64,000 nt of DNA, from the NCBI RefSeq assembly GCF_900963305.1, contig NC_042528.1, forward strand, positions 10,678,043 through 10,742,042, written 5' to 3'. Shown one piece after another: positions 22,371 through 33,565 of this stretch. Within the stretch, counting starts at the first letter, position 1, and every line of letters starts with the position of its first letter. The notes below the pieces were generated by a model. That model searched no databases and was not told the DNA's origin. It saw nothing but the letters and a program-made list of their open reading frames with translations. The position numbers and the translations under genes were made by a program. This stretch comes from Echeneis naucrates. Lineage: Eukaryota > Chordata > Actinopteri > Carangiformes > Echeneidae.

Positions 22371-25199
22371 ACATCTGAAACATCTGGAACAGCAGCTCAG
22401 AGTGGAGCTGAGGCTTTGTCATATCAATCTGCTTGTTAGTTACAATCACTGTAAAACATGTTACAATAAAGATTTAAAGCTTGTCTAAACTGTGAAATCT
22501 CATATATAACAGCAAAACAAAAGTTTGTTGGGGAGACAATGGTGATTCTTTTACAGTGATAAGGACAAAGTGACTGAGCTTCGCATCAGTAGTTTGACAG
22601 GAAGAGACACCACAATGTGGTCTGAGCCCTGCTAAGATTAAACCCATGAGCTCTGTTAAGTTAAACATCTGCTTCTATATGAGCACCTTCTGAAACAAGA
22701 CATAAAAGCAGGCTGTTGATCGAATCACCTGTGTGTCTGTGCTCACGTGTCACGTAACTGTATGAAAAGTTAAAGAAGTCATTGCTTGCCAGTGACAAAC
22801 GCATACCCATACTTGCACTTTCCACTTAGTAACAAAGTTGAAAGAGTAGCCTCACGTCTCAGCCACAGGAAGACTGGCCCTTAGCTCTGCGCATCGAAAC
22901 CGCAAACGTCATTTCCATCAATGCCACACACACACACACACACACGCGTACATCTTTTGCTTGGCCTGAATGTATCAACATAGCATACGGGCACTGCGCC
23001 AATCAGATGAGAGGGACTAACTGAAGAAAAGGCGGTAGTAGGTGTTAGAGGCAGCAATAACAGATGTCATTTATGTAATAAATCCAGTATGTATCTTCCA
23101 CAAACTAATCTGGTCAATTATCAGTCACCATCACATCAAAACAAAGCACCAGCGGCTGCTGTGTTTTCCTCTCTTATCTTATGTCTGGCATAGTCTTTAT
23201 TTCCTTGACTAGTGTATTTTCATACACTTCCTGTGCCGTTAGTGCCTCCACATTTTATCAGTGAGGTGTTTCATTCGAATTGTGTTTTGTGTTCATGTTA
23301 TATTTTATACCCGCCGACCACAATTTGTGGATGGCCTCCTTGGAGTGACACTGTTTTCTGTTCTGTTCTGCCTGGGCCCCCCGTACTCTCAAACTGTTTA
23401 CCCTTGAGCCAATCAGCTCGATAGAATCATTTGCAATCAAGAAGCTGCATGCCTGTAACTGTAGGTGGCAGTGGCGCTTTCATGTGGTGTGCCATGAAAA
23501 AGTGGGTGATGAAGGCCGGTGTGTGTATTGTGTCTTACACCCCAACCACGCTGATAAGCCCCCTGAGATTTGCCATTAATCCGGTGAAAGGCCTCATCAT
23601 TTTCATAAAAAAAATAAAAATAAAAAAAAAAAACAATCAGCACAGTTTCTTTTATTCGCTTTCTTTTTGTGGGTTAAAGTGTTTTATTTGCACCCGCCAT
23701 GAAAACTGCGGCTAAATCAATCATGCAAGTCACAGGGCTGACTCGTTGCGGTGGGCCCTAATAGCCGAAAGGGGAAAGAAAATTTTAGAGTTTATTTATG
23801 CTGCCCCAGAGTTAATGATGCTGATGAATTACACTTATTACAATTTATTAGATTTTTTTAAAATGATTCTTTATATAAGTCATTACGTTTATTTTGCAAA
23901 AGCAAATTGTTAAAGCTGTCGTTTGTTGTAAGTTTGTGTTACAACTTTTCTCCTGGAGATTGATGCAGCAAGTCACATTCATCTTGTTGATTTAAAAGTG
24001 TTTATGTCGTTTATGTCCCGGGAATGTGTTGTCTCGTCATTTCCTGTTTTCTTTTGAAATTCCTGCGCTCCTTCTGTTTCACTTTTCATGCCCTTCCTCC
24101 TGTGCCTGATTGGTGTGTCTGATTGTCGTTCCCCACCCTGATTGTGTTCAGCTGTTCCCCATTACTTTGTGTAGAAATAGTCTTTGTCCTGTAGAACTAA
24201 GCCAGCTCACAGTAAAGTCCATGCCCTCTGTTGTGTCTAGTTTTCCTGATTTATGTTGATACTTTGATCTTTTGTGTCAATACCTTGTCTAGTATGACAA
24301 GGTATTATGCTATTATGCCGAGGAGTGCTTGGAACAACCAAGCAAAGTCTCTTTTGTTTCTACTTCAACAGTCATTTCCAATCATTTGCTTGCATCTTTT
24401 GATGCTGTTTGCTATTAATTCTGTGAGCCATTTTGAGTGGAATTTAGTAAATTAACATTTTTTTAATTTGCTGCTTTGTCTCGCAATTTGTGCGTTTGGG
24501 TTCAGAGTCATAACGTTTTGTCAGTTTTACATTTACATGACTCAGGCTGAAAAGCAGGGTTAATAAAGTTAATATTTTTGTAAGTGGATCTGTATTTCTT
24601 TTTCGTTGTTGTTGGTGTACTTGAAATTAAATTTAACAGAAAACTGTTGCAAACCACTGCTGTAAGGTAAGCCCTATTTTTTTTTTCTCTCTTTCAATAA
24701 ACCTTCATTGGAAATTAAAAAAAGGTTCGACAAAAACATTAATCCTATCAAACTTCATGAAATCACTTTATGAAATCAACAGCCTCTCAGTTTTTAATCC
24801 TGGGTGTGTCCAGACCATGTTTTCACCTGCCTGTCCTGGCATGTCCCGCTTTTGGCCCCTGGCTTTCTTTTTCATTGTAAAAGCTGCAACAGCCACGAAA
24901 CTTGAAATGATAATGAAACCTCCTGCTCTGATGGACAAAGACCACACTTGAGCAACGGAAGGGAAATCTGACAATTTAGCTGCTGAGAACTTCACTGCAT
25001 TCACCAAGCAGTGACTGCTTACCTCTCCTGTTAAACCCTTTTTAATGAAAAACAACATATTTCTCTTCTGGAGAACCACTGGAGCTTTTTTTTTTTCTTT
25101 TTTTGCTCAGATGTCATTTCTGTGGCAACTTTGAATGAACAGCCCCACCTCTTTTCCAACAGAGGCACAAAGTGTTGTTGGAGTGAGACGATCAGCAGC
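22371..25199. other. Spacer between receptors F and G
   Basis: Contains the third ETS/RUNX-like block, a CA microsatellite near 22925-22945, and a stretch near 24.0-24.3 kb that resembles degenerate 3' ends of fish retroposons (CCTGATTG, TTCAGCTGTTCCCC). A minus-strand exon-like hydrophobic segment near 24.8-24.95 kb is discussed in the findings. No confident gene. Confidence 0.45.
22592..22628 (+). promoter_or_regulatory. Recurring ETS/RUNX-like block, copy 3
   Basis: GTTTGACAGGAAGAGACACC then ACAATGTGGTCTGAGCC. It starts 222 bp after the receptor F stop. Confidence 0.5.
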
Positions 25200-26354
25200 A
25201 TGATGAGGAACTTCGCCTTGCTGTCAGCTTTACTCTTCTGTAGTAAGTACTGACACTGGATTATTCAACATCCTCTGCATTATGTCTAAATTCAGATGCG
25301 GTGCTGTATCAGCGCTCTTGTTGTTTGGACTCTGTGTTTCAGGCTGGATCTCTGCCTCAGTGTCTCAAACTCAGACTGTGAAGGTTCAGCCTGGAGAAAA
25401 CGTAATGCTGCAATGCTCTAACCGTTCCAGTTACCAGACTTACTCATTCTGGTCCAGACTTAATAAAACCCAATCCAGCTGTATCTCCTCTTTGTATGAT
25501 TCGGAAAACAATGTTTTATTCTGTGATGGATTTGAAAATGACAAATATGAAGTGAAAACCAACATATCCACAATCTTCCTTACAATTAACAAAGTGGATG
25601 TATCTGACTCTGGGCTGTATTTCTGTGGAATTCATGTGGCTGGCCATGCAATACTAACTGCAATAGATTTAATTGTTGAAGGTAAGGATTTATCCTGAGA
25701 TGCTTTTATTCAGTTGTTTAACTGATTTAATTTTTTCATTTTCTCACTAATTGATTAAAAGAATGTCTATATTTCATTAAAGGTATGGAAGAGCCTTATC
25801 TCGCCAGTGAAGTCAGGTGTAAACGTAAGATTCTCCTCAATGTTTGCTTAACTGTTGTGTAAAACATTTTGATGGTCTCACTTCAGTTTTTTATGTTAGC
25901 CGTTGAAGGACAAACTGTTGTGTCTCTCATGTAGAAGATCCTGATGAGGTGACAAAGCTTATAGCTGTGATCCTCGGTGTTGTGACTGGAGTCCTCGTCA
26001 TGGTCGTCATCGGTCTGGCTGTTAAACACTGGAGACTTCAGAAAGGTACTTTAGAGAGCAACTGAATCTCTCTTTTGCTTCTGTTCACATACATTTCTGT
26101 CATGATGGTGGAATAATTCCACACTTCCTTTGTGCCAAAACATGATTAACATTTGGACGGTGGACAGGGACAATGAGGCTGAATTGATGGGCTCACCAGG
26201 TTTTTTTCTCTGCCAAGCACACAATCGACAAAATAAGAATCCTGAGGAGCTGAAGGAAGAAGCTGTGAGGCTCAATTCAAAAGCCGACAGGAGCAGGAAG
26301 CCTAAATCAGACACAGACTTGGAGCTGAATGTTATGAATGCTGCGACCACATAG
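25200..26354 (+). CDS. Receptor G: single V-type Ig domain, tail without tyrosines
   Basis: Exons: 25200-25242 (signal; a second ATG follows directly), 25343-25681 (V domain), 25783-25824 (stalk), 25935-26045 (membrane), 26218-26354 (tail); 223 residues. All four family cysteines are present (LQCSN, CISS, FCDGF, LYFCGI), but the usual WFR is WSR. The membrane helix is uncharged and followed by KHWRLQK, as in receptor A. The tail is one exon, without the usual intron between its two parts. Its sequence aligns with relatives (SKADRSRKPKSDTDLELNV), yet both tyrosines are lost: the ITIM region reads ELKEEAV and the distal site NVMNAAT. It may bind ligand without signalling. An alternative acceptor at 26199-26200 would keep the frame and add six residues. 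Confidence 0.78.
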
Positions 26355-26608
26355 ACCAAGGAAACCCCTGGAATGGTGGTTACTGTCTTTTGTTGCTGTT
26401 GGTTGTCATATGTTTGCCAAAAAACTTACTTCCCTAATAAAAAAAAAAACTTGCTTGATGTCATCTGTTCCTTTATTGTCTGTTAGACTGAGTGCAGCTC
26501 ATGATCGCTGTGCGGTGGAGGAGGAGGAGCCAGGAGAAGACACTGATGTTTGACCAGAGTCTTTCACCTTGAGGGTTAGATTAAGATCTGAGACACGGTC
26601 ACACCAGT

Positions 26609-26645
26609 GTTTGACAGGAAGAGACTGCACTGTGTGGTCTGAGCT
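26609..26645 (+). promoter_or_regulatory. Recurring ETS/RUNX-like block, copy 4
   Basis: GTTTGACAGGAAGAGACTGC then ACTGTGTGGTCTGAGCTC. It starts 255 bp after the receptor G stop. Confidence 0.5.
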
Positions 26646-27868
26646 CAACTGATGCAGTGATGTACGATCATTGACGCCCTGCTGGATATTTTCCATTGTG
26701 GTGATGAACAGTGCTGTTATTGAGGTTCTAACCACAGACACTCAGGCCTTCAGCTTTCTGCACCATGACCGCAGACAGCAAAGAGCAAACACACTGGGAA
26801 ACAGGGAAAATGTGACTGACTGTGGCAGTTGTGAGACGAGCAAGTCAGAGGAGCTTATCTCCTTTAACTTAAGAATCAGTGGAATCATTTCTTTACCAAA
26901 GGAAAGGGGACCATCTTGTCCTACAATTCCTTGCCACAGTGACTTTTAAAGCGATGCAGCATCATAGTTTCAACATAGCAGACAGGCACAACACAGCATC
27001 TGTTACATGACATCACCTTTGTTTGCTTCTCTCAGCTCAATATCTGCAAATATAGATTTATTCTTTTTCAAATCCAATATTATCACAACAGTACAATAAT
27101 TAAATGCCATCTCACTAAATCCCTTCAATGCAGATTGCACATATACAATTTTCTTTGTGTGTATAAAAATGTCAAATGCCACAAAGCTATAGATCCTTGT
27201 CTGAATAATTTTATTCTTAACCCTCAATTTAATTTCATTATTTCAATGGCTTAACCATTTCAGCATGTGTGACCCTGCCCTGTTATTTTATGAATATCAC
27301 TCAATCTTGTTTTTGGAGTTAGGAAAGGATTATTTATCATTCAAGTGTTATAAATAAGTCTTGTGCCAAACTTGCCTTTTTCTACATTCTCATGGCGAGG
27401 AAAAGTGAAGGAAAAGTGGTGAGGAAAGGAAAAAGGCTGTTGGAAGAGCAGGGTTAAAGTGATTCATTGGCCAAGCATGCCACCAGACCTCTCATCAAAA
27501 GAAACTTGGAAGTCCTTAAGACAAGTTGAGTGTTGTCCGTGATCTGAAAGAGTTCATTCTCCCAGAGAATGGCAGATATCCAGTTCTGTTGTCAACTTCA
27601 TTCTATCTAGAATGGTTGATGCTGTTCTTCAAAATCAAGGCATAGATTTAGTAGCAACACTTTATTTGAATAAATGTATTATTTACATTTTTTTTTTATC
27701 CTAAATACGTTAGGTGACCACACCTTTGTGGTAAACTACTCATATACTCATTTTGTTTTAAAATTATGTTTAACACACCTTTACCACTTCATAGACTGGA
27801 TTAAAGCACAGAGCTGATCGTATGGATGCTCAGTGTCGAGCCAGCACCGAGTTTTGAATTATGAGCAT

Positions 27869-27882
27869 GTTCCCTCTGCTGG
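27869..27882 (-). promoter_or_regulatory. CTCF-type motif (13 of 14)
   Basis: Minus strand reads CCAGCAGAGGGAAC, one mismatch from CCASYAGRKGGCRS. Its orientation faces the plus-strand motif at 12680. Confidence 0.35.
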
Positions 27883-27913
27883 CCTTCAGTGGGACTTGCG
27901 AGTTATCAAAACT

Positions 27914-27930
27914 GAAACTGAAACTGAAAC
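27914..27930 (+). promoter_or_regulatory. Triple IRF/ISRE-type motif
   Basis: GAAACTGAAACTGAAAC contains two overlapping GAAANNGAAA cores, the pattern bound by IRF and ISGF3 factors. No promoter can be assigned to it; it could be a distal element or a chance hexamer repeat. Confidence 0.4.
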
Positions 27931-29332
27931 AGAACCACACCCACTGAATCATCAAAACACTGAGGAAATATTTATAGCTGACTCAATGTATCAAAGAGAG
28001 GTGCGATGTATATTTTTGTTGGACACCAGTTCCCTTAAACTGAATCATTCTGATTTAAATATTGACCTATTAAAATGAGACCAGCGGAGCTTGTCATGAT
28101 AGCCACAACTAGGTGTAAAAGCTGTGATTTTACGGGGCCAGCCCATTATGCTTCTTTGTTGTGGAACCCTGTTGTGCAATGACAAGGATAAGCCAACCTG
28201 TTTTAACAACTTCATTATTATTACATGAATGGTTGAAATAATCTGATTCAGGTAATGGTTAAAATTCATTGTGAGACTGTCATAAATTTTCTTTGGTTTC
28301 TGTTCTGAATGATTCATTTCTAAATTGGAAAAATACTAAAATTGCTCAAAATTGAAAAGCCTTGATGCATTTTGGGAAAACTACAAAAACACAATGTCAA
28401 TGGGAGCTTGCAAGTTAACAGCGAGTCTGTGTTATTGGTGTAAATATTTTATTCATGCAGGTCAGATTCCAACATGGCAATACAGAGCACTTTAACTTTT
28501 CACCTCCATCAAATTCATGTAAAATATTAATATTTCACATTGACTTTCTCTTCCTGCTTTAGTCAAACTTTTGTCTGTAAATCAAGGTGTAAAACTTCCA
28601 ATGTCTTACAGTCTAAATCTTACCTTTTGTCCAGTCAAACCAAAACTATGCTCAATGCCTGTTTACATTCTACTTCTAAAAACATTTATCTTAAAGCAAA
28701 AACATGCTGTACAATTTGCTGGAAAATGGGACTGATGTATAGTCTTGAATTATTTTCCAGCAAACACTGACAACAAAGAGGTGTAGATTTACAGATGAAT
28801 TGGTTATCTAGAAGTAATGAAGACAAAATTAACAATAACTAACACTCTAGCTCCTGTGAATGACCTAAATCAAATATTCAGTTCTAAAACACTCCAGTAA
28901 AAGTCATGTCTGTGGTAGGTGCAGTAATCCTTAAAGCCCTGGACTTACCTGTGCACTCTGAAGATCTCCAGGAGCCTCTGATGTCATCTCCCCTCAGAGT
29001 CAAGGTAAACTAGTCTCATCTATAAACTCTCACCTGCTGGGTGTGGCCTTCATTCACTTAAGGTATGGTGGGATCATGGGAAAGGGCAGGGTTAGGCAAA
29101 GTTTCGCTGATGAATGATAAATAATGTTTCAGGATTTCAGAGAAAACCAGGGAGGTGATATTTATTGAACTGCCGTGACGATTTTAAGGTCATTTCATCG
29201 TAAATGAGCGGATAAGCAATAAATTTGTATTTACGAGGATATTTGAATCTATTGAAGCGGTTACACTGTTTGTTTTAGCGCAGGGAATGATTTTTGAGCA
29301 AATCTGTGAACAACATTACTCCACAAATCTAT

Positions 29333-29928
29333 TTTATTAAAAAAAAAAAAAAAAAGGTTAACTGGACAGGTACATGTGAACGCTTTTTGGTAACTGCTCT
29401 ATTTACAGCTAATGTCTAGCTGTAAAAATACGCATGTCTTAGTTGAAATTTTCACAGCAACGCTACATGGAAGTTTAGTTTTCGATATAAAGTTTATCAT
29501 GATGGAAGCAACGTGCAGACTAGATTTAATACCAAACATAACTCAGTTCAGTTAAATCTACAGTCACATGTATCGCCTAGGAACTCCTGCTGAAAGGCTT
29601 CAGCTGTCTAAAGTTACACACCACACCAGAACACTAATTATCCAAACGTAAAAGGTACAATAAAAAAAATAACAAAAACACGCCTAACTCAAGACGTCAA
29701 GCATTAAAAATGCTACAGCACAAAGACAAACTAAAACAATTAGGGGGAAAAAGGCGAGATTAAAAGTTGTCCCAAAATAATAAAAACAAAAAACAGACGT
29801 AGACGTCGGCAATTCGGTTCCTCCTGTGAGCATCTCAGGGGAACGTAACGCGCTCTGCCGCAGACAGGAAGTGGATAGTGTCACGTGCATCAGGAGGCGG
29901 CGAGTGGCGACGCAGTCGGACGACAATC
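29333..29928 (-). other. 3' UTR exon of the first RBM4-like gene
   Basis: A third exon after the stop codon. The donor is at 30279-30275 (GAAG|GTGAG), only about 20 nt after the stop, and the acceptor (TTTTTTCAG) ends at 29929. The minus-strand AATAAA at 29338-29333 fits the end. The first about 100 bp are conserved with the corresponding exon of the second copy (from 37673), including CTGATGCACGTG. A junction this close to the stop should not trigger decay. Confidence 0.65.
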
Positions 29929-30300
29929 CTGAAAAAAGAGCAAATAACACAAATGAACTGTCTGCAACTGTTAGAAAGCACGTTGTTCCATCGTTTTTAC
30001 CTGCATGTCTACTTTTTTCAAGTTTGGTATAGAGATTTGTTCTTCAGTCACAGAGACCCCTGGCTGGACAGTCTGCCTTTCTCCGATTGTGCAACATTTG
30101 AAAGGGTTATGAGTTTTAAGACTAGTTGGTGAACAGACGTGCTTTATCAACGAGTTTGCATTTTTTTTCTCCAAAAAAGAGATCTAGACCGTACGGATCA
30201 CGTCACAGGTTGGCACTGCCTCTTCAGGGATGAAGGGCAGAATTGATATGAACAAAAATCTACCTCAGACTATTCTCACCTTCACATGCCGGCGCCTTGC

Positions 30301-31444
30301 TTAATAAGCATAGCGTGTAGGCGGTGGCGGGGGCAGTCGGTCTGCGTAGGGGTCCCTGGCACGTGGAACTCCGTATGCCGGGACCCGGGAGACCGGAGAG
30401 AGTCGGGAGCGCTCATAGGTGTAGCCATTAGTGGAAGGGGGCATTGGCGTGCTAGGCGCTCTTCTGAGGGGACTGCGATCTCGGGGATAGTACGAAGACG
30501 GGGGAGGTGGGAGGGGCCGACGCTCATACGGGTCAAGCGGAGAGGTCATTAGGCGGTCTCGCACGACGGCTGAAGGGGGAGGGGGAGGTGGAGGGGCGCC
30601 AGCACGCTGATCCTCATAAGAGGCGATGCCATAAGGACGAGCTCTGTACTTCTCATAGTAATCTACCACGCCATATCTGTCCCTCTCACCCTCATAGGGA
30701 CGGTCGGGATAAACAGCTCGTCTAGGGGGAGGGGGTGGCAGTGGGGGAGCTGGGTAACCTGGGGGCATATGGCCAAGGCGGCCTCTTAGGTAGCTGGGAG
30801 GGGGAGGCTCATGCCTCTCTCCTGGATAGCGGGGGGGCCAGTAGCCACCTCTGTCTGGGGGAGGAGGGGGGTAATCATCACGTTCATCGTGTCTCGGACG
30901 GCTCTTGGATATCTGGACATGGATGCGCTTCCCTAAATACAAATAACAGAAAAAGATAATATGGATTATATAACCAGGTTTATAACAGCACATACAAACT
31001 TAATGACTTTATTTTCCATTGCTGCCCTTTCTTACCTTGGAATTCAGTGTTATCCAGTCCCTTGATAGCATCCATTGCCTCATCAGAGTTTGACATGTGT
31101 ACAAAAGCAAAATTCTTGACAACAGCACACTCTGTGACCGTGCCATACTCTTCGAAGAGTGCACGGAGCTCTTCATCAGATCCCTTCTCTACATTTGCTA
31201 CATGCAATTTCACAGAGCCCTGGTTCTTCCCGTGACTGGCCTCCACATTGATTGGTGTGCCATGGAGCTTGTAGAGATGCAGACTTTTGATGGCTTTGGT
31301 GGCGGCCTTGCGGTCGTCCATGTGGACAAAGGCGTAATTCTTGATGATGGCACATTCTGTTACTGTGCCGTACTGAGTGAAGAGGGCTTTGATTTCCTCC
31401 TGGTCTGCCTCCCTGGGCAGATTGCCCACAAAAATTTTCACCAT
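30301..31444 (-). CDS. rbm4-like: RBM4-like RNA-binding protein, copy 1
   Basis: Nuclear RNA-binding protein of the RBM4/lark family, which regulates alternative splicing and translation. Coding exons are 31444-31036 and 30932-30301, joined in phase 1, giving 346 residues. Two RRMs occupy about residues 2-72 and 78-148 (KIFVGNL, YAFVHM; KLHVANV, FAFVHM), followed by [11 protein letters not shown]. The C-terminal half is rich in proline, tyrosine and arginine and contains RDRSPLRR, as in mammalian RBM4. The CCHC zinc knuckle that follows the RRMs in mammalian RBM4 is absent. A 5' noncoding exon ends with a donor at 31945/31944 and the coding exon starts after an acceptor at 31458. The second copy lies 7.7 kb away on the same strand. 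I am sure of the family, less of the exact orthologue. Confidence 0.88.
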
Positions 31445-33145
31445 TTTTTTAAAAGACCTGTTCCAAGACAATTTAAAGGAATTAGATTAGCAATGGCGAG
31501 AAAGAAAAACAAAATGGTATTTCCCTTTTTATATTACACTGAGTAGCAGACTTGGAGCTTTTACTGTCATAGCAGGGAATTCAGTAGGCCCAGTTCATTG
31601 CAAAATGGCTGACAAACCGTCCAACTAATGCAGCAAATAAACAAATTTTAGCATACATGACGTAATTCGGTGAAGCTTACATTCTTGATCCTTTGCTACA
31701 ATGCAAACACCGCAGTGAGGATGAGTATTCAAATGTAAACACAACATCTGGTTGTAATTTTTAGAAATCAGCGTAACCTGGCTGTTAGCAAGCTGCTAGC
31801 TGCCGCGGTTAGCTCTCTAGCTAGCCTCGCAACCAGGCCCGAATGAGGCACTACAAAGTGGCAAGACTGCTAGCATCCAGGCTAAGGAGATATTTCGAGT
31901 TTTTTTTCAATGCGCTATAAAATGAATACATAATGTTGAATTACCTTCTCTACCGAGCTGCCTCTACTTAGAACTCAAGCCCGTGTTGAAGAAGATTTCC
32001 TGACCAGCTTATGCTTCGTTTTTTTTTCCCTATTGACCGGTTGTGGCAGCCGGCTTCTTCTTCTTCTTCTTCCTCGCTTGTGTTTTTCCCGCTTTGCCAC
32101 AACCACTACCGCCCCCTGTTGCTCCACAATAGTCACCGCAGGTTCATGACAAATAACAGAACAGAACAGAAGTTCAGTTAATGCGTTTTGTCTCTAATAA
32201 TAATAATAATACACTTAATGTTCTTTTTTTACTGTACAATTTATATTCACAACATGGCCAAGCTCGCGTTGTTTGCTTTTTTTATGGCGAACTGTAAATG
32301 CAGTGGCCTACCTTACGACATGTTCAAATGTCAAAACAGTGCTGCAGGCAAGTAGTCTCGTTCTGGCGCGGATGACAGGCGATGTGATCCAGTTTAAAAA
32401 GTCTTTCGTGAGAAATGTAAACATTACACGGTAGAAATACTATGTGCTCCAGAGTCTAACCTCCATGCTCACTGCACATCAGAGGAGGCAAATGTACTCA
32501 TATTCTGTACTTAAGTAGAAGTACAGATACATGTGTAAAAAAAAATACTCTGGTAAAAGTAGAAGTACTGGTTCAACTCTTTTGCAACTCTTACATTTTT
32601 TTGCTCAAGTAAAAGTAAGAAAGTACAGGCTCTGAAATGGTTTTCAAAGTAAAAATGAATTTCTGCCGACATACACGGCACACATGGCATTACATGACAT
32701 TACATGGCTGATATGAAGGCACGTGCACGAGCGCGCGTGCACGGACTTCCTTGGAGTTTCCTGTTGCGCTTCACGTTTCACTTTTTGTTGCATCATTTTG
32801 GGGAAGTTCCAGAGCCGCTACGTTAAGGCGCTCACCTCAAAAACATATATTACAATATTATTTCTAATATACATTTACAAATATACATACCGTCAAAAAA
32901 ATTTAAATACATAAACATTCTGACAAATGCAGCGCATATATATATGTGTATATATTTATATCTGTTTAATCATTCTTCTTTTGCCCCTATTTTAACTATC
33001 GCCCAATATCGTGAGCATATCTACAAATTAATTATTACAACAAGAATAACTTTTTACCCTATAAGTTTAATTTGCCACATCTTGTAAAACTCAGGATTGC
33101 AACCTGCGAACAGTCTGAAACACAATTATAATATGTCTACATTGA
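31445..33145. other. 5' region of RBM4-like copy 1 and spacer to tifa
   Basis: Minus-strand 5' UTR exon at about 31945-32040 with donor GAGAAG|GTAATT, then the promoter, with a CTTCTT run near 32058. A fish repeat follows at 32485-32665. Short frames have no domain. Confidence 0.5.
32485..32665. repeat. Interspersed repeat common in percomorph fish
   Basis: Contains TACTTAAGTAGAAGTACAG, ACTCTGGTAAAAGTAGAAGT and GCTCAAGTAAAAGTAA, a repeat I know as very common in spiny-rayed fish. The class (probably a short DNA-transposon derivative) is uncertain. Confidence 0.6.
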
Positions 33146-33153
33146 TATAAAAG
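33146..33153 (+). promoter_or_regulatory. TATA box of tifa
   Basis: TATAAAAG, a consensus TATA box, ending two bases before the ISRE. It predicts a start site near 33176 and a noncoding first exon to 33409. Confidence 0.6.
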
Positions 33154-33154
33154 A

Positions 33155-33166
33155 GAAAGTGAAACT
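33155..33166 (+). promoter_or_regulatory. Canonical ISRE of tifa
   Basis: GAAAGTGAAACT is the exact reverse complement of the textbook ISRE AGTTTCACTTTC. It lies between the TATA box and the predicted start of tifa transcription. Induction by interferon is inferred. Confidence 0.65.
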
Positions 33167-33565
33167 TTTTCCGCTCACGTCGAAAGTAGACCGCAGTTGG
33201 GAGTGTGTACGTGAACGCAGCATTGTTGCAGCTCCGTCTCATGACTGTGACGCAATCTCAGAAAGTAGAAGAAAAACAGAAGTGTGCCAAAACTGTTCTC
33301 ACTCCGTGCAGCAGCACCGCCAGGCTATGGGTCGGCAAGGCAGCATCTGACACTGTGGCTGGATTAAAACTCGTGTCTGTAACTGTAATTTATACAGACC
33401 AATTTACAGGTAAGACACAGACAGCAAACGGGGGAAAGTTAGATTTATTGGGATTCTTTACTTTGGTGTGAATGGGAATGAATTCCCAATGTGTTTCTTT
33501 GTCTCAGAGACTTGGATCACAGGTCATCTCTTAAGTAATTTCATCACCTGGAGCTGTTTTACACA

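Larger units (their letters stand above)
26355..29332. other. Boundary between the receptor array and the RBM4-like genes
   Basis: Receptor G 3' UTR (AATAAA near 26438), then about 2.6 kb without a recognised gene. Holds a near-perfect CTCF-type motif (27869-27882) and a triple IRF-type motif (27914-27930), listed separately. Confidence 0.5.

Noticed and set aside
24000-24300. Possible intact retroposon near 24 kb
   Set aside because: Only scattered similarity to 3' ends of fish repeats; no open reading frame or clear boundaries.
507-26354. Naming receptors A-G as CD300, NILT, TREM or NITR
   Set aside because: They lack the KYWC motif of the CD300/TREM/NILT group and the J-like FGxG end of NITR; no named family fitted well.
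30282-30959. Plus-strand glycine- and arginine-rich frames opposite RBM4-like copy 1 (also at 38.2-38.5 kb)
   Set aside because: These are mirror readings of the proline-rich tail codons; the minus strand has RRMs and proper splicing.
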